The notes under the pieces were generated by a model. The model saw only the letters and a program-made list of their open reading frames with translations. It did no database searches and was not told the DNA's origin. From Saccharibacillus sp. O23 (lineage in GTDB: Bacteria > Bacillota > Bacilli > Paenibacillales > Paenibacillaceae), in assembly GCF_002205895.1 (NCBI RefSeq), contig NZ_NJDE01000011.1:46354-110353 (forward strand): a DNA stretch of 64,000 nucleotides. Direction: 5' to 3'. Both the position numbers and the translations under genes were made by a program. Shown here piece after piece: positions 7,785-15,757 of this stretch. Position 1 is the first letter of the stretch. Each line of letters opens with the position of its first letter.

Positions 7785-8222
7785 TTACTTCGCGCCGCGG
7801 ATGCGTTCCTGCTCTTTGACGTGTTCATGGTAGTCCCAGAACGCCTCTTCCCGGCCTGCGCCTTCCAGCAGCGTCGCCACCGCGTAAGAAACGATATCGA
7901 CCCACTCCGCCATCTGCCGAAGCTGTCCGTCGTCGATCAATTCGTTGCGCCGCAGCATGCCGTCCGGTTCGAGCGCCCAGGCTCTCGCGTATTGGCAGAT
8001 GCTCCACAAGCAGGAGATGACGGAACGATCCAGCGTATCTTGCTCGAATTCGTCGGCCAGCACGTCCAAGATTTCCATCAGCTCGTGAAAATTGGCTTCG
8101 ATCAGCGTGCCGTCGAAAGGTCTGAGCATGCCGAGAAATCCTCTCGTCAGCCTCTCGTCTTCCAAATCCTCATGCACGTAAGCGTGCTTTTTCAACAGCT
8201 CTACGGCTTCTTCTCTATTCAT
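7785..8222 (-). CDS. uncharacterised 145-residue protein
   Basis: I do not recognise this protein. It is acidic and mostly helical, with segments ANFHELMEILDVLADEF and CLWSICQYARAWALEPDGM, no signal peptide and no membrane helix. Its start codon overlaps the stop of the zinc-ribbon gene by 4 nt (ATGA), so the two are probably translated together. Its place in the operon ankyrin/107-residue/phosphoesterase/zinc-ribbon/this gene suggests a shared role, but no function can be assigned. Confidence 0.7.
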   Translation of the reverse strand: MNREEAVELLKKHAYVHEDLEDERLTRGFLGMLRPFDGTLIEANFHELMEILDVLADEFEQDTLDRSVISCLWSICQYARAWALEPDGMLRRNELIDDGQLRQMAEWVDIVSYAVATLLEGAGREEAFWDYHEHVKEQERIRGAK

Positions 8223-8854
8223 GTCCGATTGCTCCTTTGCTTTAAACGCATCAGCACTTTCAGCACGCCCGAACGGTTCTTCGCCAGCTTCAGTTCTTTG
8301 GGCAGCCGATAAGAAGCGGCCCGCAGCGTAGGCCCGTTCGGTTTGACGCGCAGGTCGGCCGATATATAGTCGATCAGATAATTCAAATGCCGGCGGTTCA
8401 GCGCCCAGATCGGCGTGCCTTTATAACGGTCCCGGAAATAAAGCGGCAAGCCGAACATCGGATCCGTTCCTTCGGCGCTTACCGATCCGAATACCCGGCC
8501 GCCGGGCAGCTTGCGCAGCGGGACCTGTTGATCCGCGCCGCAGTTCGGACAGGCGACATGCGCGTTTTTGTGGGTAATCCGTCCGGCATCCGCAACCGCT
8601 TCGTTGAACCACAGGCCGCAGGCGTCGCAGACGCCGCTTGCCGCGTACCGCAGCCCTTTGTCCGGTTCGATCGCCCGATACGCGCAGGACAGGCAGCGAA
8701 GAAGTCCTTTCCCGCAGTCTTCCGCTTCTGCCTTCATCAAGATCTCCGCCGCTTCTCCGCACGCGGGACAAGCGACATATACCTGCCCGCCGGAGCGAAG
8801 CACGTAATAAAATGAATACGGTTCGCCCGGCTCGTCGACGAATCTTTGGCTCAC
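8219..8854 (-). CDS. zinc-ribbon protein, function unknown
   Basis: This 211-residue protein carries three CxxC pairs plus one single pair-like element (CPACG near residue 29, CLSC near 54, CDACG near 76 and CPNCG near 102), giving two predicted treble- or ribbon-type zinc sites in the N-terminal half. The C-terminal half has a basic, helix-forming region (RDRYKGTPIWALNRRHLNYLIDYI). Such proteins are often annotated as TFIIB-type zinc-ribbon containing; the role is unknown. It is coupled by ATGA overlap to the 145-residue gene and follows the phosphoesterase by 54 nt. Confidence 0.7.
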   Translation of the reverse strand: MSQRFVDEPGEPYSFYYVLRSGGQVYVACPACGEAAEILMKAEAEDCGKGLLRCLSCAYRAIEPDKGLRYAASGVCDACGLWFNEAVADAGRITHKNAHVACPNCGADQQVPLRKLPGGRVFGSVSAEGTDPMFGLPLYFRDRYKGTPIWALNRRHLNYLIDYISADLRVKPNGPTLRAASYRLPKELKLAKNRSGVLKVLMRLKQRSNRT

Positions 8855-8908
8855 TTTCCGCGCCTCCTTCGGTTGGCTGAAATCGCCGTGCCGCTCGCCG
8901 GATCGGCT

Positions 8909-9706
8909 TCAAGCCCGCGTAAATACGAAAGCCCGGCCGTCGGCGTTCAAGACCTGCGCCTGCCCGAGTTCCGCCAGCGGCCGCTTCCAATGGATATGAC
9001 CGCAGCAGACCAACAGCGGCGGCCCGGCTTCGAGACGCCGCCGAAGCTCTTCGTGGCCGCGCCGGTCGCCGCCTTGTCCGCTCGGTCCTTGATGCAGCAG
9101 CAGTACGTCCGGGCGTCGCGCCAGCAGCCGATCGACTTCGCGCAGAAATCGTTCTTCCGGCATCCGGTTGGGACGCCCTTCGCGGCCGACGATGCCGCCG
9201 AGTCCGGCCAGCGCGATGCCCGATACATCCCGTACGCCGGGCGAGCCGAAGAATTCGGCATTGCCGCATGCGTCCAATTCCGCTTCGCCGCCGGGCGGCA
9301 GAAGATCGTGATTGCCGGCTACGCCGCAGGCCGCGCCGAACGCTCGCGCGAATGCCCGCCAGACCGGCAGCGGATCGCCGCTCGAACCCCGGACTTCGGG
9401 ATCGGCATACAGATCGCCGCACAGCAGCGCCAGCGTCCGCCGCGGTTCCAGCCGCGGAAATTCGTATTCCAACAGCAGCGCCAACCGCTCCGCCAGCTCC
9501 TCGCCGAGCAGCCTCGGCCCGGAACCGGGCGCTTCGCAGACGCCTTGAAGATCGGACGCGACGACAAGCGCGTCGAGTCCGGGCGGCAGCCCTTCGATCA
9601 AGCCCGCGTAAACGGGCAGATCGGCGATCGCGCTTCCGCCTCCCGTCAGCGCCGAGCGGTACGGAACGCGATCCGCCGGTTCCGGCTCGATCTTCAAGAT
9701 CCGCAT
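8909..9706 (-). CDS. calcineurin-like metallophosphoesterase
   Basis: The 265-residue sequence contains the ordered metal-binding blocks of the superfamily: a D in VASDLQG (near residue 52), CGDLYAD, GNHD, LLHQGP and CGHIHW. It is therefore a two-metal phosphoesterase; its substrate (nucleotide, lipid or protein) is unknown. The region is unusually GC-rich with Ala/Gly/Arg-rich segments. It is located 30 nt after a 107-residue gene and before the zinc-ribbon gene, all on one strand. A second, unrelated phosphoesterase lies at 10.9 kb. Confidence 0.8.
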   Translation of the reverse strand: MRILKIEPEPADRVPYRSALTGGGSAIADLPVYAGLIEGLPPGLDALVVASDLQGVCEAPGSGPRLLGEELAERLALLLEYEFPRLEPRRTLALLCGDLYADPEVRGSSGDPLPVWRAFARAFGAACGVAGNHDLLPPGGEAELDACGNAEFFGSPGVRDVSGIALAGLGGIVGREGRPNRMPEERFLREVDRLLARRPDVLLLHQGPSGQGGDRRGHEELRRRLEAGPPLLVCCGHIHWKRPLAELGQAQVLNADGRAFVFTRA

Positions 9707-9736
9707 TCGTTGTTCCTCCTTGCTGTACCGTTGCGT

Positions 9737-10060
9737 TCAGAACGGTTTTTGGCCTTTGAACGGGGCGAACCGCGACGGATCCGCTCCTTTCAAGCGAAGA
9801 TGCGCCAGCGCGTCTTCCCGATTCGCGAACTCCGACCGTTCTTCCTGCGCGCAATCTTCCATGATCTCCATTCGCCCCGCGTCCACGGCGAAGAAATAGG
9901 TCTGGTAACGTCCGTCTTTTTTGCGGATCGCATACTGCCTCCACTCTTCTCCGCCCGAACAATCCGCGCAAGGCTTCGTTTCTTCGTAGCCGCGGACGCG
10001 TCCGCGTTCCACGGCCCGATGCCAACTTTGTTCGACCGAAAGTTCGCCGTCGCCGCTCAT
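9737..10060 (-). CDS. uncharacterised 107-residue protein
   Basis: Not recognised. It contains a CADC pair near residues 31-34 and a strand-rich middle (YAIRKKDGRYQTYFFAVDAGRM). The start at ATG 10060 overlaps the TGA of the ankyrin gene by 4 nt (ATGA), which argues strongly that it is a real, coupled gene. The longer open frame to 10225 is out-of-context read-through of the upstream gene. No function can be assigned. Confidence 0.65.
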   Translation of the reverse strand: MSGDGELSVEQSWHRAVERGRVRGYEETKPCADCSGGEEWRQYAIRKKDGRYQTYFFAVDAGRMEIMEDCAQEERSEFANREDALAHLRLKGADPSRFAPFKGQKPF

Positions 10061-10782
10061 CGGAACTCTTCCGGCATCGCAGCTTGCAGTTTGGCGCGCA
10101 GTTTCTCCGCCAACTTGCGGAAACGGCTCCGTTCTTCGTTGCCTTCGACTTCGTCTTCGCGCAGCTGCAGCCAATAATCCCCGTCGGCCAGATCGTACAT
10201 CTCGAGCAGCGTAATCTCGGCGCAAGCGGGATTCTCCAGCACGGCGAACATCGGCTCCGCTCCGTCGTCCCAGTTATAGCCGCTCACGAACGCGTGCAGC
10301 AGCACCACGGAATCCAGCGCGCGAACCGCTTCGATCTGCGCTTCTTGATCTTCGTAATCCAGCAGCGCGTCCAGTTGCGCCTGTTCTTCCGATGTCAGCG
10401 TCAGCCGTACCGCTCCTCGGGTATCGAGCAGCAGATCCGCCAAGGCGCGATCGCCTCTCGACGCCGCGGCATTCCACGGCGTATCGCGGATTCCGCGCGG
10501 CGAGTCGATCTGCGCTCCGTATTTCAGCAGCAGCTTTACCGCGCCTTCTTGATGGAACTTGATCGCTTTGAGCAGCGCCGTTTCCCCGAGCTTATCCGTC
10601 ACTTCAAGCTCCGCTCCTCTTTCCAACAGGATCTCCACGGCTTCCGTCGGCAGCTTGTACGTCATAAACAACATCAGCGGCGTGCGCCCCCGCTCGTCCC
10701 GCTCGTTCACGTCCAGCTCGCCTGCCGCGGTGCGGACGGCATGTACATTTTTGGTTCTGGCGATTTCCGACCAATTCGTCAT
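10057..10782 (-). CDS. ankyrin-repeat protein with DUF4274-like C-terminus
   Basis: The 241-residue protein has about three ankyrin repeats over residues 15-125 (RGRTPLMLFM..., LGETALLKAI..., RDTPWNAAASRGDRALADLLL). They are followed by a domain with LLHAFVSGYNWDDGAEPMFAVLENPACAEITLLEMY, which resembles DUF4274. Ankyrin/DUF4274 proteins are found as uncharacterised, often immunity-type bacterial genes. It heads the run of co-directional genes 10782 to 7104, with AAGGGG before its ATG and a weak sigma-A-like promoter upstream. Confidence 0.8.
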   Translation of the reverse strand: MTNWSEIARTKNVHAVRTAAGELDVNERDERGRTPLMLFMTYKLPTEAVEILLERGAELEVTDKLGETALLKAIKFHQEGAVKLLLKYGAQIDSPRGIRDTPWNAAASRGDRALADLLLDTRGAVRLTLTSEEQAQLDALLDYEDQEAQIEAVRALDSVVLLHAFVSGYNWDDGAEPMFAVLENPACAEITLLEMYDLADGDYWLQLREDEVEGNEERSRFRKLAEKLRAKLQAAMPEEFR

Positions 10783-10833
10783 GTTTCGGCCCCTTTACAG
10801 AATCTTCTCGTTCTCCATGATTGCTTCCCTTAC

Positions 10834-10862
10834 AGTATCCTATGCGCCTGCGTCCAGTTCAA
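10834..10862 (-). promoter_or_regulatory. possible promoter of the ankyrin gene operon
   Basis: TTGAAC (10857-10862), 17-bp spacer, GATACT (10834-10839) on the minus strand, overlapping the 3' end of the upstream phosphoesterase gene. Each hexamer has four of six consensus bases. Confidence 0.35.
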
Positions 10863-11593
10863 GTCGAAATCGCCGATTCCGCGCCGCCCGACGCCTTCCC
10901 GCCGAATTCGACGATATTTTCGTAGATCAATCTTCGTCCGCCCGGCAGCTCCAAATCCGCGTGGTAATGACCGAACCACCAGCTCCCGAACGACAGCCGA
11001 TCTTCGATCCGTTGAAAATAATCGTGCATCCCGTCCGGTTCGACTTCGGTGCCGATCCGCTGCCCGATCGATTCCAGCGCCGAACGCGAACACGTATGCG
11101 TGAGCACGATATCGACTTTCCAATCGTGGCGCTCCAAGTTTCGCAGACCTTCCGCATACTCGGTTTCCGACGGCATCTCCCTCGCCCACCAAGATACGCC
11201 TTCTTTGCGGAACTCCCGGTCGTGCGAAGCCGCTCCTCCGAACGCGAACAACGTCAATCCTTCAAGTTCGAAGACTTGTCCACGCGTCAAATGCAGCACG
11301 CTGTCGTTGATGCGCCGCGCTTTGCCGCCGTTCCACTCCTCTTCCGGAAAGCGTTCCAGCAGATCGAAATTCTCGTGGTTGCCGTCGATAAAAAGCGTCG
11401 TGAACGATTTCGTGCGGTCCAGCCATTTCAACCAGAAACGATCTTCGGCGTCGAGATTCCAGATCAACCCGAAGTCGCCGACCACGATGACGTAATCGTT
11501 TTTCGTCAAGCCTTTTTGCCGGGGAAAATTCCGCATGTTGAGCCGCCGGCCGATTCGCGGCGCGCCGTGCACGTCTCCCGTTATGTAGATCAT
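10859..11593 (-). CDS. metallophosphoesterase (phage/plasmid-type)
   Basis: The 244-residue protein starts MIYITGDVHGAP, then VVGDFG, DGNHENF, LTHTCS and FGHYHADL, which are the ordered metal-ligand blocks of a calcineurin-like phosphoesterase. ATG 11593 follows AAGGGGGGAAAATC; the long in-frame extension upstream reads through a terminator and a neighbouring gene and is not used. The substrate is unknown. A terminator of the upstream gene separates it from that gene, so it probably has its own promoter or is expressed by read-through. Confidence 0.82.
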   Translation of the reverse strand: MIYITGDVHGAPRIGRRLNMRNFPRQKGLTKNDYVIVVGDFGLIWNLDAEDRFWLKWLDRTKSFTTLFIDGNHENFDLLERFPEEEWNGGKARRINDSVLHLTRGQVFELEGLTLFAFGGAASHDREFRKEGVSWWAREMPSETEYAEGLRNLERHDWKVDIVLTHTCSRSALESIGQRIGTEVEPDGMHDYFQRIEDRLSFGSWWFGHYHADLELPGGRRLIYENIVEFGGKASGGAESAIST

Positions 11594-11651
11594 GATTTTC
11601 CCCCCTTTTCTAATGCGTATCTTTACAGTATACCGTTCTTCGGACAAAACC

Positions 11652-11687
11652 AAAAACGGAAGCTTCGGCTTCAAGCCGAAACTTCCG
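11652..11687 (-). terminator. intrinsic terminator after 113-residue gene
   Basis: The stem is CGGAAG-C-TTCGGC / GCCGAA-A-CTTCCG (11657-11687). On the minus strand it is followed by TTTTTGGTTTTG. Confidence 0.8.
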
Positions 11688-11709
11688 CAGCTGCGTTCGA
11701 TCGAAAACG

Positions 11710-12051
11710 TCAAGACCATTCCGACGACTTCATATATGCTTCCATCCGCTCGACCAGACGCCGGCGTTCGGCGATCCGCTGCTCGTCGATCAAGTAACCG
11801 GCGATCGCGCGATCCCCGTTTTTCTCGAATTGCAGACGATAACGTTGAAGCACGTAACTTCCGGCCGGATCTCCTTCGGCTTCCCAATGGACATGCAGCT
11901 CGAGTCCCAAACGACGATGAATCGCGCTGAACAGAATCGAACCGTAAAACCAATCGATCGTTTCCGGCGAAGGGTCCAATTCTTGCAGCGCGTTCACGTC
12001 TACTCTCCAACCGCCGGGCACGCGCAGCGGTTGCAGCTCCGGCTTAACCAT
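11710..12051 (-). CDS. uncharacterised 113-residue protein
   Basis: Not recognised. It contains VDVNALQELDPSPETIDWFYGSI followed by a predicted beta-rich part (LELHVHWEAEGDPAGSYVLQRY) and a basic C-terminal helix. ATG 12051 is preceded by GGGAGGAATAAGC, a strong ribosome binding site, and a clear terminator follows the stop, so it is very likely a real single-gene unit. About 200 nt upstream lies the terminator of the small RNA candidate, so this RNA could alternatively be its attenuated leader. Confidence 0.65.
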   Translation of the reverse strand: MVKPELQPLRVPGGWRVDVNALQELDPSPETIDWFYGSILFSAIHRRLGLELHVHWEAEGDPAGSYVLQRYRLQFEKNGDRAIAGYLIDEQRIAERRRLVERMEAYMKSSEWS

Positions 12052-12250
12052 GCTTATTCCTCCCTGACCTTTCGACTGAACGGACGTCCTGCTTCCGCGT
12101 TGCGCGGCCGGCAGCGTCCTCGTTATGATTTTACCCTTAACGATCGCGTTCAGAACGGCAAGACAGCAAATTCCGGGCAGCGGCGACAGAAGGGCTTCGA
12201 ATTTGAACAGCGTCCGTGCAGCCGTTTCGCGTTCGCGCGAATCGCCGCAC

Positions 12251-12332
12251 AAAAAAAGGCCGCTCACTGTGAGCGGCCCGCGCACTATCCAAGTGCGCTT
12301 ATAGAATAGGAGTGGAGAGAAACCATACTGTA
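12251..12332 (-). ncRNA. candidate small RNA (about 80 nt)
   Basis: Starting about 7 nt after a perfect promoter, the predicted RNA has a pyrimidine-rich single-stranded 5' part (UUUCUCUCCACUCCU) that could pair with ribosome binding sites. A 7-bp hairpin follows (GCGCACT/AGTGCGC, 12280-12298), then a 9-bp intrinsic terminator with seven U residues (12251-12278). A 13-codon ORF (MVSLHSYSISALG) is embedded but has no ribosome binding site. It could instead be a terminated leader of the 113-residue gene. I do not recognise a known RNA family. Confidence 0.6.
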
Positions 12333-12337
12333 GTTTT

Positions 12338-12366
12338 ATTATATGTATACGCTTCCAAATTGTCAA
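12338..12366 (-). promoter_or_regulatory. perfect consensus sigma-A promoter
   Basis: TTGACA (12361-12366), exactly 17 bp, TATAAT (12338-12343) on the minus strand, with AT-rich surroundings. It drives the small RNA candidate. Confidence 0.9.
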
Positions 12367-12404
12367 CGCTTTCTTTTCCTTTTTTGTCGAAAAGTTAGAA
12401 TGAC

Positions 12405-12439
12405 GCAAAAAGACCGCCGTTCCGGACGGCGGTCTTTTT
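12405..12439. terminator. bidirectional terminator after tyrA
   Basis: A 9-bp GC-rich stem (GACCGCCGT/ACGGCGGTC) is flanked by AAAAA and TTTTT, 34 nt beyond the tyrA stop. Confidence 0.9.
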
Positions 12440-12472
12440 GCGCTTAACTCGAAAAAGCTTACGGACGTTTCT

Positions 12473-13561
12473 TCATACGTAGACGTCGAATTCCAGACTT
12501 CCCAGCGCTTCCCTCGCCCGCTCCATCTGCACTTCGTCGCGGAACGACAAACGCATAAGACCCGGCACGTCTTCCCGGCTCTCGATGATCTGGAGATTGC
12601 TGAGGTTGATGCCGCGCGAGCCGAGCTCGGTCGTGATGCGGCCGATGATGCCCGGATGGTCGGGCACGTCGAGATACAGGTCATAGGTCTTGGCGATCAC
12701 GCCTTTGCGGCGCTCCGGCAGTTCGTTGCGGAAATCGCCGGCTTCTTGGAAACGCGCCGAGATCCCTTCTCCGTCTTCGCGCTCCAACTGGTCGATAAAG
12801 CCTTCTACCTGCGCATTCCAGTCGCGTAGAAGCTTTAAAAGGTTGAAGCGGTTGTTCAGCAGAATGTCTCGCCAGACGACGGGGTCGCTGGACGCGATCC
12901 GGGTGATATCGCGGAAACCGCCTGCGGCGAGCGTCCGATACAGCGGATTGCTTTCGTGGTAACCGCTGATCTGGTTGACGAGCGCCACCGCGATGATATG
13001 CGGCAGATGGCTGATCGCGCCGACGATCTCGTCATGCTGGCCCGGTTCCATGCAGATGACTTTGGCCCGGGTGAACGACAGCAGCCGGCTTAACGCTTCG
13101 GTCGCCTGCGGATCGGTGTCCGGCTCCGGCGTCAGTACGTAATACGCGTTCTCGAACAGCAGCGACGTCGCCGCCTGCACGCCCGAACGTTCCGAACCGG
13201 CCATCGGATGGCCGCCGATAAAGCAGGCGTCGCCCCAGTCCAACTCTCTCGCCCGCGCGGCGATCGAAGCTTTGGTGCTGCCCACGTCGGTGACGATACA
13301 GCCTTTTTTCAGCGGCAAAGCATGGACTCGTTCCAAATAGTCTTCCAGCAGCCCGACGGGCGTGGAAAGAAAAATAAAGTCGGCATCGTCTGCCGCTTCT
13401 TCCAGCGACAAGGTCGCGGAGTCGACGACTCCGCGTTCCACGCACAGATCGGCGAGGTCCTGCCGGTGGGAGAAACCGACCAGCTCGACGCCCGGCTTTC
13501 CGCGAAAGCACAAGGCGAGCGAGCCGCCGATCAGCCCGACGCCGATCACGGCAATTTTCAT
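12473..13561 (-). CDS. tyrA: prephenate dehydrogenase with ACT domain
   Basis: TyrA oxidatively decarboxylates prephenate to 4-hydroxyphenylpyruvate for tyrosine. The NAD-binding GVGLIGGSLA is at residues 7-16; TDVGSTK, the catalytic-region GGHPMAGSE and HDEIVGAISHLPH follow; and a C-terminal ACT domain (about residues 290-362, VPDHPGIIGRITTELGSRGINL) suggests amino-acid feedback control. It is 362 residues and starts at ATG 13561, 48 nt downstream of hisC. In Bacillus aroA would follow, but here a terminator does. Confidence 0.96.
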   Translation of the reverse strand: MKIAVIGVGLIGGSLALCFRGKPGVELVGFSHRQDLADLCVERGVVDSATLSLEEAADDADFIFLSTPVGLLEDYLERVHALPLKKGCIVTDVGSTKASIAARARELDWGDACFIGGHPMAGSERSGVQAATSLLFENAYYVLTPEPDTDPQATEALSRLLSFTRAKVICMEPGQHDEIVGAISHLPHIIAVALVNQISGYHESNPLYRTLAAGGFRDITRIASSDPVVWRDILLNNRFNLLKLLRDWNAQVEGFIDQLEREDGEGISARFQEAGDFRNELPERRKGVIAKTYDLYLDVPDHPGIIGRITTELGSRGINLSNLQIIESREDVPGLMRLSFRDEVQMERAREALGSLEFDVYV

Positions 13562-13609
13562 AAGAGGTCAGCCTCGCTTCGTTAAGGGTTGCAGGGAAAG
13601 CTTCCGTCT

Positions 13610-14707
13610 TTAGACGGTCGCTCCCTGTTCGTTCAATGCTTCTTCGAACGTCCGGATGAAGATCTCGTTCTCTCTCGGAGAACCGACCGTCACACGCAGA
13701 TACGTCGGATACAGCTTGAATCCCGCACGCGCGATGACCCCTTTTTGCAGCATACGCTGGAACAGTTCCATGGCAGGCTGCTTCGTGTCGACCATGATGA
13801 AGTTGCCGTTCGCCGGCAGATGGGACAAGCCCAACCGGTCGAATTCTTTTTGCAAGAACAGAAGGCCTTCGGCGTTCTTCGTCCGGCACGATTGCACGAA
13901 CTCCTGATCCGCCAATGCCGCTTTGGCCGCGGCCTGCGCGATCCGGGTCGTATTGAACGGTTCGCGCACTTGGTTGATCGAACGGATCACCGAAGCTTGC
14001 CCGACGCCGTAACCGATACGCAGCGCGGCAAGGCCGTAGATCTTGGAGAACGTGCGCAGAACGACGACGTTCGGATACTGCGACAGCAGCTTCGTGCCGT
14101 CCGGATATTCTTCGTCGGTCACGTATTCGAAATAAGCTTCGTCGAGCACGACCATTACCGAAGACGGAACGCGGTCGAGGAAACTTCTCAATTCGGTTTC
14201 GCTGACGATCGTGCCGGTCGGGTTGTTCGGGTTGCAGATCCAGACGATCTTCGTCCGGTCCGTTACCGCCGCCAGCATCGCTTCGAGATCGTGTTTGCCG
14301 GCTTGAAGCGGCACTTCGATGCTCGTCGCTTTTTCGATATCGGCATTGCTCTTATAGACGGAGAACGTGGCGTCCGCCATGATGTTCTCATCGCCTTCCG
14401 ACAGGAACGCGCGCGCGATCAAGGCGATGACTTCGTCCGATCCGCAGCCGAAGATGACCTGATCGGGATTTACGGACAGATACTCCGCTACCGCAGCCGT
14501 CAATTCGACCGCTCCGCCGTCCGGATACAAGTTGAATTTGGTCAGTTCCTCTTCGATCGCCGCTTTGACGCGAGGGGAAAAGCCGTACGGATTTTCGTTC
14601 GAAGCCAACTTCACCACTTCGCTGAGACCGTATTCTTTTTGGACTTCTTCGATCGGTTTACCGGGTTGGTAGACCGGAAGGTCGACGATATGCGCTTTAG
14701 GCTGCAT
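13610..14707 (-). CDS. hisC: histidinol-phosphate / aromatic aminotransferase
   Basis: This is a 365-residue fold-type I PLP enzyme. SNENPYGFSP is at the N-terminus, NPNNPTG lies at about residues 163-169, the PLP-contact DEAYFEY follows, and the Schiff-base Lys is in TFSKIYGLAALRIGYG. HisC transaminates histidinol phosphate; in Bacillus the same enzyme, encoded between trpA and tyrA, also finishes Tyr and Phe synthesis, and the position here supports that dual role. ATG 14707 has TAGGGGA upstream. Confidence 0.95.
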   Translation of the reverse strand: MQPKAHIVDLPVYQPGKPIEEVQKEYGLSEVVKLASNENPYGFSPRVKAAIEEELTKFNLYPDGGAVELTAAVAEYLSVNPDQVIFGCGSDEVIALIARAFLSEGDENIMADATFSVYKSNADIEKATSIEVPLQAGKHDLEAMLAAVTDRTKIVWICNPNNPTGTIVSETELRSFLDRVPSSVMVVLDEAYFEYVTDEEYPDGTKLLSQYPNVVVLRTFSKIYGLAALRIGYGVGQASVIRSINQVREPFNTTRIAQAAAKAALADQEFVQSCRTKNAEGLLFLQKEFDRLGLSHLPANGNFIMVDTKQPAMELFQRMLQKGVIARAGFKLYPTYLRVTVGSPRENEIFIRTFEEALNEQGATV

Positions 14708-14805
14708 GAATATTCCCCTACTTTCCTGATTTGGCGTGTTGCAGTACGACAGTGTCGGGACGCAACGACGCTAAAAGTATAGACTCGCGCGGGAGACGAA
14801 CCGGG

Positions 14806-14848
14806 CGGGCAAAGACGGACCGCCGGACAGGCGATTCGTCTTTGCCCG
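14806..14848. other. large hairpin in trpA-hisC gap
   Basis: A 12-bp inverted repeat (CGGGCAAAGACG, 14806-14817 and 14837-14848) with an inner CGCC/GGCG stem lies 22 nt beyond the trpA stop. No U tract follows on the minus strand, so it may be an RNA-processing or stability element rather than a terminator. Confidence 0.5.
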
Positions 14849-14869
14849 TTCGTTCACCGGGCAAAATCG

Positions 14870-15757
14870 TTATACCTTTAATTCTGCCACAAATTCGCGA
14901 ATTTGCAAGAGCGCATCTTCGCGTTTGTCGGCGTTCATCAAATCGGGGATCAGCGATTCGATCTTGCGGACGATCGCGCTGCCTACGACGACACCGTCGC
15001 AAATCTCGGCGAAACGCTCCACCTGCTCGCGGCTGGAGATGCCGAATCCGACCGCTACCGGCAGATCCGTACGGGAGCGCACGTCGCGGATAAAAGCATC
15101 GACGCCTTCATGGAACGAAGCGCGTTCGCCGGTCACGCCGAGCGACGAGACGCAGTACACGAAGCCGCGTCCGTTGTTCAAAATTTTCTCGATCCGCTCG
15201 CTGGACGTCGGCGCGACGAGCGGAATCAGCGCGAGGTTCTCGCGATCGGCGCGTTCGAGCACGTCCGCCGCTTCTTCGTGCGGAAGATCGGGAATGATCA
15301 AGCCGCTGATCCCGTGCTGTGCCGCTTCGGCGAAGAACGTGTCCAGCCCCGTTTGCAGTACCGGATTGTAGTAGGTGAACAGCACGAACGGCATCTTCAC
15401 GCCGCGTTCTCTCGCCTGCTTCGCAACGCCGAGACAAGTGCGCACGCTGATAAGCTGCTGAAGCGCGCGCGCGGAAGCCCGTTGGATCACCGGTCCGTCG
15501 GCGAGCGGATCGGAATACGGCACGCCCAGTTCCAATACGTCCGCGCCGGCCGCTTCGAGCTGCTCGATGATCTCGAGCGTCGTTTCGATATCGGGATCGC
15601 CTACCGTCAGGAACGGGATAAGCGCGGTGCCGCCTTGTTCGCCGATCCGGCGGAACGTCTCTTCGATCGCGTTGGTCTGGGAAGCGCCGGCCGACAAACC
15701 GCCTTCCGCCGTCGGATTCAAGGCGATGCGCCCGATCAGGTTCTGCCGTGTGCTCAT
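14870..15757 (-). CDS. trpA: tryptophan synthase alpha subunit
   Basis: TrpA cleaves indole-3-glycerol phosphate to indole and glyceraldehyde 3-phosphate inside the alpha2beta2 complex. [33 protein letters not shown] with its catalytic Asp/Glu, and the [10 protein letters not shown] phosphate site are present. At 295 residues it is about 25 longer than usual because of an N-terminal extension (roughly residues 1-30, [19 protein letters not shown]). The start is supported by a 4-nt ATGA overlap with trpB, and no later Met is available before the fold begins. Confidence 0.96.
   Translation of the reverse strand: MSTRQNLIGRIALNPTAEGGLSAGASQTNAIEETFRRIGEQGGTALIPFLTVGDPDIETTLEIIEQLEAAGADVLELGVPYSDPLADGPVIQRASARALQQLISVRTCLGVAKQARERGVKMPFVLFTYYNPVLQTGLDTFFAEAAQHGISGLIIPDLPHEEAADVLERADRENLALIPLVAPTSSERIEKILNNGRGFVYCVSSLGVTGERASFHEGVDAFIRDVRSRTDLPVAVGFGISSREQVERFAEICDGVVVGSAIVRKIESLIPDLMNADKREDALLQIREFVAELKV

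Noticed and set aside
8421..10025. 534-codon minus-strand open frame
   Set aside because: Covers the phosphoesterase and zinc-ribbon genes in another frame; Arg/Ala/Ser-rich low complexity and no start signal.
14806..14848. Terminator of the trp operon
   Set aside because: Strong 12-bp stem but no T run after it on either strand; listed as a hairpin only.
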